Shown here one piece after another: positions 57,044 to 64,000 of a stretch of 64,000 bases of DNA. Position 1 is the first letter of the stretch. Each line of letters starts with the position of its first letter. The notes beneath the pieces were generated by a model. It searched no databases and was not told the origin of the DNA. It saw only the letters and a list, made by a program, of their open reading frames with translations. Location: positions 456,813 through 520,812 of the forward strand of contig NZ_JAPDGS010000003.1 in assembly GCF_025950525.1 (NCBI RefSeq), given 5' to 3'. The position numbers and the translations under genes were made by a program. The DNA comes from Stagnihabitans lacustris. GTDB lineage: Bacteria > Pseudomonadota > Alphaproteobacteria > Rhodobacterales > Rhodobacteraceae.

Positions 57044-58372
57044 ATGACCTCTCCGACCGGTTCCCTTCTGTCCGAAGCGCAAGACTTCCTGGCCCGTCAT
57101 CCGGAGGTGCAGGCGGTCGATATCGTCCTGACCGACGCCCATGGCATCGGGCGCGGCAAGATCATCCGGCGGCATGAACTGGAGAGCCTGTATACCCAGG
57201 GCCGCGGCATGCCCGCGAGCCTTTTTGCCCAGGACATCAGCGGCGATGACGTCGAGGGCGCCTTGGCCACGCAGAACGATGGCGGCGGCGACAGCCGGTG
57301 CTGGCCGGTGCCCGGGACGCTGGGCCTGATCCCGGCGACGGGGCGGGGGGTGGTGCTGGTATCGATGTTCGCCGATCACCCCCAGCCCGCCGAGCCGCGC
57401 AATGTGCTGATGGCGCAGATCGCCCGGGCCGAGGCGATGGGCTTTACCCCAATGGGCGCGATGGAGCTGGAATTCTATCTGGTCGACCGCGAGCGTGACG
57501 CCCAAGGCCGCGTCCAGCCTGCGCGTTACCCCCTGACCGGGCGGCAAAGCCATGCCACCAATACCATGTCGGTCGACGAGCTGGACGAGATGTCGCCCTT
57601 TTTCGACGCGGTCTATGAGGGCGGGCGGCAGTTGGGCCTGCCGATGGAGAGCCTGATTTCCGAATATGCTGCCGGTCAGTATGAACTGACGCTGCGTTAC
57701 CGCGACCTGGCCCGGGCGGCGGATGATATCATCCTGGCCAAGCGGCTTTTGCGGGCGACGGCGCGGCGGTTTGGCATGGAGGCCTGTTTCATGGCCAAAC
57801 CCTTTGGCGCGCGGTCGGGCTCGGGGATGCATCTGCATCTGTCGTTGACCAAGGATGGGCAGAACCTGTTTTCCACCGGAGACCTGATGCTTCAGGCCAT
57901 CGGTGGCATCAGGGCGCATATGGCGGAAACCATGCTGGTGCTGGCGCCGTTCTTGAACTCGTGGCGGCGGTTCGCCTCGACGGTTTATTCGCCCGCCTCG
58001 AACACCTGGGGCGAAGAGGACCGCAATGTCGCGCTGCGCATCCCGGCCGGCAGCGCCAAGACCCGGCATTTCGAACACCGCGTGGCGGGCGTCGATGCCA
58101 ACCCCTATCTGGTGGCCGCCGTGACCCTGGGCACCGCTTTGGACGGGATCAAGGCCAAGGCCGACCCCGGGCCTGCGGGCGCCGATGATGACCGGCCCTT
58201 GCCCGCCAATTGGGCCGAGGCGATCGGGCTGTTCGAGACCTCTGATGCCATGAAGCGCATCCTTGGGCCAGAGTTCCACGCCGGATTTCTGGCGATCAAG
58301 CGGGCGGAATATGACCGCTTGGCCATCGAAGTGACGGATGTGGAATGGAGCCTTTACGGGTTCACCGTCTGA
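57044..58372 (+). CDS. Glutamine synthetase family protein, probable gamma-glutamylamine (PuuA-like) synthetase
   Basis: A 442-residue GS-fold ligase. The N-terminal domain reads VDIVLTDAHGIGRGKIIRRHELESLY. The catalytic domain has GAMELEFYLVDRE (metal Glu), ESLISEYAAGQYELTLRYRD (the second metal Glu in EYAAGQYE), CFMAKPFGARSGSGMHLHLSL (His metal site), and NTWGEEDRNVALRIPAGSAKTRHFEHRVAGVDANPYLVAAVTLG. Non-GlnA members ligate glutamate to putrescine or other amines. Start ATG 57044 (MTSPTGSLL). Confidence 0.9.
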   Translation: MTSPTGSLLSEAQDFLARHPEVQAVDIVLTDAHGIGRGKIIRRHELESLYTQGRGMPASLFAQDISGDDVEGALATQNDGGGDSRCWPVPGTLGLIPATGRGVVLVSMFADHPQPAEPRNVLMAQIARAEAMGFTPMGAMELEFYLVDRERDAQGRVQPARYPLTGRQSHATNTMSVDELDEMSPFFDAVYEGGRQLGLPMESLISEYAAGQYELTLRYRDLARAADDIILAKRLLRATARRFGMEACFMAKPFGARSGSGMHLHLSLTKDGQNLFSTGDLMLQAIGGIRAHMAETMLVLAPFLNSWRRFASTVYSPASNTWGEEDRNVALRIPAGSAKTRHFEHRVAGVDANPYLVAAVTLGTALDGIKAKADPGPAGADDDRPLPANWAEAIGLFETSDAMKRILGPEFHAGFLAIKRAEYDRLAIEVTDVEWSLYGFTV

Positions 58373-58400
58373 ACCGGCCTTGCCGCGCAGGCGGAACCCT

Positions 58401-59204
58401 TCAGGCCACAAGCCAATCCAGCCAGCGCGTCGGCAGAAGCCTGCGCGCAATCCCGGCGATATGGGTGGGGATCGTGACGTAATAGCGGGCCTTTGGCCGG
58501 CGCGCCTCGACCGCATGGATCAGCGCCTTGGTCACGGCCGAGGGCGGCAGTTCGAACCGGTCGGGGCCGGTCTTTTCGCCGTAAAGCCGGCCCAGAAGCT
58601 TGGCGTAATCGGCCGAACGGGCGGCGGTCTTCCAGTCGATCCACTTTTCGAAATGCGGGATCGAGTTCTGGCGGATCTTGGTGCCAATCGGCCCCGGCTC
58701 GATCAGGATCAAGTCGATGCCCGTCCCCCGCATCTCCAGGCGCATGACGTCGGTCAGACCCTCCAGCGCGAATTTCGTGGACACATAGGCGCCGCGCCAT
58801 TCCGCCCCCACGATGCCAAGCACCGAGGAACATTGCACGATCCGGCCATGGCCCTGTTTGCGCATCAAGGGGATCACGCGGCGGGTCAGGTCGTGATAGC
58901 CGAACAGGTTGGTTTCAAAGATCTCGCGGAGCGCGCCGCGGGGCAGGTCTTCGGTCAGGCCCGGGCAGGCATAGGCGCCGTTGTTGAACAGCGCGTCCAG
59001 CCGGTCAAGGCCCGCCACGGCTGCGGCAATCGAACCCTCGTCGGTGTAATCCAGCCGAAAGCTCTCCAGCCCCTCGGCGCGCAGGCGTTCGCAATCGGCC
59101 TCGGCGCGGCAGGTTGCCAGCACGCGCCAGCCCCGCTTGGCCAGAGCATGGGCGGCGTCGTAACCGATGCCCGAAGAACAGCCGGTGATCAGGATCGTGC
59201 GCAA
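58401..59204 (-). CDS. Short-chain dehydrogenase/reductase
   Basis: A 267-residue classical SDR: ILITGCSSGIGYDAAHALAKRGWRVLATCR (TGxxxGxG), LFNNGAYACPG (NNGA), IVQCSSVLGIVGAEWRGAYVSTKFALEGL (Ser-Tyr-x3-Lys catalytic set, YVSTK). The C-terminal part has ILIEPGPIGT. Substrate unknown. Starts at TTG 59202-59204 with tggag 6 bases upstream, so the rare start is supported. Confidence 0.9.
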   Translation of the reverse strand: MRTILITGCSSGIGYDAAHALAKRGWRVLATCRAEADCERLRAEGLESFRLDYTDEGSIAAAVAGLDRLDALFNNGAYACPGLTEDLPRGALREIFETNLFGYHDLTRRVIPLMRKQGHGRIVQCSSVLGIVGAEWRGAYVSTKFALEGLTDVMRLEMRGTGIDLILIEPGPIGTKIRQNSIPHFEKWIDWKTAARSADYAKLLGRLYGEKTGPDRFELPPSAVTKALIHAVEARRPKARYYVTIPTHIAGIARRLLPTRWLDWLVA

Positions 59205-59286
59205 GGTATCTCCAAAAGCAAAGGGGGCTCGGTTTGGCCCGTGATACCCTCTGGACCCGTGCCCCGCCAGCCACTAGACACCCTGC

Positions 59287-61602
59287 ATGGCTGAAGATGA
59301 TGACACCCCCGCGCCGCCCGCGCCCGTTGAATCCGTTCTTGTCACCGAGCCCCTTTCTCGGGCCATCGGGGAACGCTATCTGACCTATGCCTTGTCGACG
59401 ATCATGCACCGTGCGCTTCCCGATGCGCGCGATGGGCTGAAGCCCGTGCATCGTCGCATCCTTTGGGCCATGCGGCGGCTGCGGCTGTCGCCCACCGGGG
59501 GGTTCCTGAAGTCGGCCAAGATCAGCGGCGACACGATGGGGGACTTTCACCCCCATGGCGACGTTGCGATCTATGACGCGATGGCGCGCTTGGCGCAGCC
59601 TTTCAACATGCGCTATCCGCTGGTGGATGGTCAGGGCAACTTCGGCAACATCGACGGCGACAACCCCGCCGCCAGCCGCTACACCGAGGCGCGGATCACC
59701 GCCCTGACCGAAGCCCTGCTGGAGGGCATCGACGAAACCGCCGTGGACTTCCGCCCGAATTACGATGGGCGGCTTGAGGAACCCGTGGTTCTGCCCGCGG
59801 CCTTTCCGAACCTTTTGGCCAATGGGTCCAGTGGCATCGCGGTGGGGATGGCGACCAATATTCCGCCGCATAACCTGGACGAGCTGATCCAGGGCTGTCA
59901 GGCGCTGATTGCCGATCCCGATGTGACCGATGACGCTTTGGTCAATCTGATCCCCGGCCCCGACTTTCCGACGGGCGGGGTCATTGTCGAGGACGCGCAG
60001 TCGATCCGCGAGGCTTACCGGACCGGGCGCGGCGCTTTCCGCACCCGCTCCAAATGGGAGATCGAGGATCTGGGCCGCGGCCAGTGGCAAATCGTGGTCA
60101 CGGAAATCCCGTTCCAGGTGCAGAAGTCCAAGCTGATCGAGCGTCTGGCCGAGCTGATCAACCTGAAAAAGGTGCCCCTGCTGGCCGATGTCCGCGACGA
60201 ATCCGCCGATGACATCCGCATCGTGCTGGAGCCGCGGTCGCGCACGGTCGAGGCCGATCAACTGATGGGCGCGCTGTTCCGCAATTCAGAACTGGAAAGC
60301 CGGTTCAGCCTGAACATGAACGTGCTGATCGACGGCAAGGTTCCCAAGGTTTGCAGCCTGAAAGAGGTTCTGCGCGCCTTTATCGACCACCGGCGTCAGG
60401 TCCTGCAGCGTCGCAGCCAGCACCGTGTGGACAAGATCGACGCGCGCCTGGAAATCCTTGCGGGCTTTTTGATCACCTTTCTGAACCTGGACCGCGTCAT
60501 CGACATCATCCGCTATGATGCCGATCCCAAGCGGGCCTTGATGGCGGAACGCTGGGGCAAAAAGCACAAGCGCGCGACGGATGAAAACGACTACAAGGCG
60601 CCGCCGGATCAGCTGGGCGAGCTGTCCGATATCCAGGCCGAAGCCATCCTGAACATGCGTCTGCGGTCCTTGCGCCGGCTGGAAGAGCTGGAACTTGTGG
60701 CCGAACGTGACGCGCTGACGGCCGAACGCGAGGGGCTGGCCGCGCTGCTGGCCGACCCCGCCGCACAATGGGCGCGGATCGGGACGGAACTGGACGAGGT
60801 CCGCAAGCTTTACGGCAAGGGCACGGTTCTGGGCCGCCGCCGCACCGCCTTTGCCGAGGCCGGTGAGGCCGTCGAGATCAGCGCCGAATCAATGATCGAA
60901 CGCGAGCCGATCACGGTGATCTGTTCCCAGATGGGCTGGATCAGGGCGATGAAGGGCCATGTGGACCTTTCGGTGGAGCAAAAGTTCAAGGACGGCGACG
61001 GCGCCCGCTTTGCCTTCCATGCCGAGACGACCGACAAGATCCTGATCGTGGCGGCGAACGGTCGGTTCTATACGCTGATGGGCGTCAATATGCCCGGTGG
61101 CCGCGGCATGGGAGAGCCCGTGCGCCTGATGGTCGATCTGCCCAATGACACGGCCATCGTCGATCTGCGGGTCTGGCGGGCGGGGGAAAAGCTGCTGGTC
61201 GCCTCGACCGCGGGGGATGGGTTTGTCGTGGCCTCCGAAGAGGTCCTGGCCCAGACCAAGGCCGGCAAACAGGTGCTGACCCTGGGTGAGGGCGTCAAGA
61301 CCGCGCTGTGTCACCGCATCAAGGGCGATTCGGTCGCCGTGGTGGGAGAGAACCGCAAGGTGCTGGTCTTCCCGCTGGTGCAAGTGCCCGAGATGACCAA
61401 GGGCAAGGGTGTGCGGCTGCAGAAATACAAGGATGGCGGGCTGTCGGACGCGATCACCTTCACCAAGGCCGAGGGCCTGTCGTGGAAGGACCCGGCCGGG
61501 CGCACCCGCACCGAAACCGACCTGCGGATGTGGGAGGGCAACCGGGCCGCCACGGGTGCCATGGCCCCAAGGGGCTTCCCGCGCGACAACAAGTTCACCT
61601 GA
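59287..61602 (+). CDS. parC: DNA topoisomerase IV subunit A
   Basis: A 771-residue type IIA topoisomerase subunit that decatenates chromosomes with ParE. Catalytic Tyr132 is in AASRYTEAR; the WHD signature is [41 protein letters not shown]. The C-terminal half has the beta-pinwheel with [11 protein letters not shown] and [13 protein letters not shown] boxes. It is shorter and divergent compared with GyrA, and [21 protein letters not shown] at the N-terminus supports ParC. The residue at the quinolone-contact position after HPHGD is Val93, not Ser. Confidence 0.96.
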   Translation: MAEDDDTPAPPAPVESVLVTEPLSRAIGERYLTYALSTIMHRALPDARDGLKPVHRRILWAMRRLRLSPTGGFLKSAKISGDTMGDFHPHGDVAIYDAMARLAQPFNMRYPLVDGQGNFGNIDGDNPAASRYTEARITALTEALLEGIDETAVDFRPNYDGRLEEPVVLPAAFPNLLANGSSGIAVGMATNIPPHNLDELIQGCQALIADPDVTDDALVNLIPGPDFPTGGVIVEDAQSIREAYRTGRGAFRTRSKWEIEDLGRGQWQIVVTEIPFQVQKSKLIERLAELINLKKVPLLADVRDESADDIRIVLEPRSRTVEADQLMGALFRNSELESRFSLNMNVLIDGKVPKVCSLKEVLRAFIDHRRQVLQRRSQHRVDKIDARLEILAGFLITFLNLDRVIDIIRYDADPKRALMAERWGKKHKRATDENDYKAPPDQLGELSDIQAEAILNMRLRSLRRLEELELVAERDALTAEREGLAALLADPAAQWARIGTELDEVRKLYGKGTVLGRRRTAFAEAGEAVEISAESMIEREPITVICSQMGWIRAMKGHVDLSVEQKFKDGDGARFAFHAETTDKILIVAANGRFYTLMGVNMPGGRGMGEPVRLMVDLPNDTAIVDLRVWRAGEKLLVASTAGDGFVVASEEVLAQTKAGKQVLTLGEGVKTALCHRIKGDSVAVVGENRKVLVFPLVQVPEMTKGKGVRLQKYKDGGLSDAITFTKAEGLSWKDPAGRTRTETDLRMWEGNRAATGAMAPRGFPRDNKFT

Positions 61603-61660
61603 TCCTTCAGTGGACGGAGGCCGCGCGGGTTCGGGGGGCCTGCCGTTCCGTCGGCGGGGC

Positions 61661-62986
61661 CTAGACCGGGTCTACCTTCAGCCAGACGCCGCCTTCGGGG
61701 CGCAGGGTCAGGATCATCACCGGCCTTGGCAGGCGTTCGGTCAGACTGAACCGATGGCGGGCCAGCAGGGTCGCCAGGATGATCACCGCCTCTTGCACGG
61801 CGAATGCCGCGCCGATGCAGATGCGGGGGCCGTCGCCAAAGGGCAGCCAGGCCGGGCGCGGCGCCTTGGGATCGGCAAAACGGTCGGGGTCAAAGGCATC
61901 GGGATTGGCCCAATGCGCATGGTGGCGCTGCAGGGCATAGATCGGCAGGATCACCGTATCGCCCTTGCGGACCTCGCGGCCCAAAAGCGTGTCGGGCGCC
62001 ATGGCGGTGCGCGACAGGAAAGCGGCGGGGGGGTAAAGCCGCAAGGCCTCGTCGATGATAGACCGGATATAGGGCAGGGCGGGCAGGTCGCCCGCCACCG
62101 CCGCGCGGTCGCCCAGCACGCCCCACGCCTCATCCCGGGCGCGGTCCTGCACCTGTGGATCATGGGCGCACAGATACAGCGACCAGGCCAGGGTCAGCGC
62201 CGTCGTCTCATGCCCCGCCACGATAAAGGTCAACAGGTTGTCGCGCAGCTCGTCCGGGGTCATCTTGCGCCCCGACACCGGGTCGGCGCCCTGGACCAGC
62301 AGGTCCAACAGGTCCGGCACGGGCAAGGGCTGGCGCCGCGCCTGGATCGCGCGGTCGGCCAGCCGCTTCATCGGCGCCATGGCGGCGGCGCCAAAGATTC
62401 GCCCCGGACGCGGCACCCAAGCCGGCGCCCCGATGATATCCAGCACCGAAATCTTCGCCGTCTGCGCGATATAGGTCTCGATTGCGCGGTGGACGGCCTG
62501 GCGATCAAAGCCCTGATCACCCGAGAAGGTGACATCGGAAATCACCTCGAAGGTCGCTGTCACCATGGCGTCGAAGACATCCACAAGACCGGTCATCCGC
62601 GTGCTGGCTCGTTCTGCCGCAGCCGTCATCACCGGCCCCAGCGCCGTGATGTTGCGATGCGAAAACACCGGGGCGGCGGTGCGACGCTGCCACAGCCACT
62701 CGTGGCCTTCCGCATTGAACAGCGAATTGCCGATGGCCGGTTCCAGGATCAGCTTTGTGACCACCGATTTCGGGTAATCCTGCACCCGGTCGCGCAGGAT
62801 GTGGCGCAGCGCGCCGGGGTCCATCACCATATGCCAGCGCTTGCCCGTCGTGCCCGACAGGATCGGCGCATGGGTGGCGATTTCTGGCACCAGCTCCAGC
62901 ACATTGCGCCGGCCTGCGGCAAGGCTGCCCAGGATGCCCAGCGGCTTGGTGGCCAGCGCCACGCGGACGGGATTTTGGCGTTTCAT
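61661..62986 (-). CDS. Cytochrome P450
   Basis: A 441-residue P450. I-helix AGHETTALTLAWSLYL, ExxR in IIDEALRLYPP, FDPDRF, and the heme loop FGDGPRICIGAAFAVQEAVI with the axial Cys. The N-terminus lacks a membrane anchor, so it is a soluble bacterial type needing redox partners, none of which are adjacent. Substrate unknown; the sequence style is like the carotenoid/fatty acid P450s of this family of bacteria. Start ATG 62984-62986 or GTG 62993-62995; neither has a good ribosome site. Confidence 0.94.
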   Translation of the reverse strand: MKRQNPVRVALATKPLGILGSLAAGRRNVLELVPEIATHAPILSGTTGKRWHMVMDPGALRHILRDRVQDYPKSVVTKLILEPAIGNSLFNAEGHEWLWQRRTAAPVFSHRNITALGPVMTAAAERASTRMTGLVDVFDAMVTATFEVISDVTFSGDQGFDRQAVHRAIETYIAQTAKISVLDIIGAPAWVPRPGRIFGAAAMAPMKRLADRAIQARRQPLPVPDLLDLLVQGADPVSGRKMTPDELRDNLLTFIVAGHETTALTLAWSLYLCAHDPQVQDRARDEAWGVLGDRAAVAGDLPALPYIRSIIDEALRLYPPAAFLSRTAMAPDTLLGREVRKGDTVILPIYALQRHHAHWANPDAFDPDRFADPKAPRPAWLPFGDGPRICIGAAFAVQEAVIILATLLARHRFSLTERLPRPVMILTLRPEGGVWLKVDPV

Positions 62987-63082
62987 GCTGATCACTATAG
63001 CGCCAACTTGGTCCCCTTCCAGAGCCCCGCCATGGACAAGCGCCCCCAGCCCCCCTATCCCTGATGCAAACGGAGGACCCGC

Positions 63083-63718
63083 ATGACCCTGATCCGCGCC
63101 TTTGCCCTTTTGGCTGGCCTTTTCACCCTGGCCGCCTGCGATGCCGCCGATTTTGGCGACCCGCCAAAGCCGATGGGCAAGTTCGAGATGGGGTTGAACG
63201 TCGTGGTGGGCGAAACCGCCCAGACCGTGCCGATCTCACGCCAGGCCACGCCCGAGGAATGGGAAGAGGTGATGAAGGAGGCCATGGTCGAACGCTTTGG
63301 CTCTTATGAGGGGGGTAAGCTGTTCGATTTCGGCATTTCGATTGACGGCTTTGTCCTGGCGCCTCCGGGCGTGCCAGTCGTCGCCTCGCCGCGGTCTGCG
63401 CTGATCATCACGGTCAGCGTCTGGGACGATGCAAAACAGCTGTTGCTGGTCGATGGTGGCAAGCGGATCACGGTGCTGGAGGGGACGTCGGGCGAGACCC
63501 TGGTGGGCTCGGGCTGGACGCAGAACAAGAAGGCCCAGATGAAGAAACTGGCGCGCAATGCTGCCAAGGCCGTGCAGGATTACATGCTGGAACATCCCGA
63601 ATGGCTGGAGATGCCGACCGAAGAGGCCGCAGCCGCGGCGGGCGACGTGACCGTCGAGGCGCCGAAGGGTGGCAAGGCGGCCACGCCTGCGCCGGCAAAA
63701 CCGGCCGTCGCCGGATGA
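63083..63718 (+). CDS. Hypothetical lipoprotein
   Basis: A 211-residue protein with a lipoprotein signal (MTLIRAFALLAGLFTLAACDA; lipobox LAAC, Cys near residue 19), so it is expected in the cell envelope. The mature part has a GLNVVVGETAQTVPISRQATPEEWEEVM block and a beta-rich SALIITVSVWDDAKQLLLVDGG. The C-terminus is Ala/Pro/Lys-rich low complexity. Family not recognised. Confidence 0.85.
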   Translation: MTLIRAFALLAGLFTLAACDAADFGDPPKPMGKFEMGLNVVVGETAQTVPISRQATPEEWEEVMKEAMVERFGSYEGGKLFDFGISIDGFVLAPPGVPVVASPRSALIITVSVWDDAKQLLLVDGGKRITVLEGTSGETLVGSGWTQNKKAQMKKLARNAAKAVQDYMLEHPEWLEMPTEEAAAAAGDVTVEAPKGGKAATPAPAKPAVAG

Positions 63719-63803
63719 CCTTGATTTTCCCTTGCCGTCGGAATACATCGCCGCGCGTGTAGATCGGGGCCCATGACGGCCCCCCGAAACAAGGGTGGCC
63801 GCA

Positions 63804-64000
63804 ATGGCAAAGGCAAAGTTTGAACGCAACAAACCGCACGTCAACATTGGCACGATCGGCCACGTTGACCACGGCAAGACGACGCTGACGGCGGCGATCA
63901 CGAAGTATTTCGGCGAATTCCGGGCCTACGACCAGATCGACGGCGCTCCGGAAGAGCGTGCGCGTGGGATCACGATCTCGACCGCGCATGTGGAATACGA
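63804..64000 (+). CDS. tuf: Elongation factor Tu, start only
   Basis: About 65 residues visible before the window ends. [32 protein letters not shown] shows the G1 motif GHVDHGKT at residues 19-26, and [17 protein letters not shown] covers G2/switch I. The protein delivers aminoacyl-tRNA to the ribosome. ATG 63804-63806. Many relatives carry two tuf copies, so this may be one of two. Confidence 0.97.
   Translation, partial: MAKAKFERNKPHVNIGTIGHVDHGKTTLTAAITKYFGEFRAYDQIDGAPEERARGITISTAHVEY

Overview
The window is GC-rich alphaproteobacterial chromosome, most likely from the family Rhodobacteraceae. That placement is an inference from gene order rather than a search: the rsfS-rlmH-gpmI-envC-ctpA-rppH run, the HIG1-protein/cobalamin adenosyltransferase/etfB/etfA cluster beside 3-hydroxybutyryl-CoA dehydrogenase, a DUF6473 protein, and MbfA under an Irr-type palindrome. 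Genes are densely packed, often with 1-4 base overlaps (ATGA, GTGA, TGATG).

Bases 1-11600 look like a defence island. On the - strand a large DEAD/DEAH helicase with a C-terminal DUF1998-type cysteine cluster is followed after 3 bases by a DrmD-like SNF2 helicase that runs off the left edge. Just upstream of the large helicase is what appears to be the tail of a lost gene, still joined by a GTGA overlap. Next come two paralogous membrane-anchored proteins (6607-7356 and 10223-11542) on either side of an oppositely oriented DUF262/DUF1524 (GmrSD-like) gene. The second paralogue carries a C-terminal DarT-like domain in which the predicted catalytic Glu is Gln. This is the most novel part of the window.

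Bases 11600-20100 hold an MprF-like lipid aminoacyltransferase/flippase, a flavin monooxygenase, and an operon of UDP-galactopyranose mutase plus two GT2 enzymes, the last with an internally duplicated architecture. This suggests a galactofuranose-containing surface glycan.

Bases 20100-25600 are a - strand housekeeping operon (ribosome silencing, rRNA methylation, glycolysis, cell-wall hydrolase control, RNA pyrophosphohydrolase). Bases 25900-34300 carry the leucine genes leuC, leuD and leuB, split by a DUF429 gene and unrelated genes, including an epimerase-like gene with a divergent LysR regulator. Bases 34300-36000 hold two tandem paralogues of unknown function.

Bases 36000-49700 hold five DMT/EamA exporters, tRNA-Pro(CGG), glycerol kinase, an ornithine-cyclodeaminase-like enzyme, an HAD phosphatase, S-formylglutathione hydrolase, MbfA and a divergently encoded, split MnmC pair. 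Bases 49700-64000 hold an acyl-CoA dehydrogenase, a TSUP permease, 3-hydroxybutyryl-CoA dehydrogenase, the ETF cluster, a glutamine-synthetase-family enzyme, an SDR, parC, a cytochrome P450, a lipoprotein and the start of tuf.

Several palindromes, dispersed hairpins and a 17-bp tandem repeat lie between genes. All family calls come from reading motifs by eye; no database search was possible.
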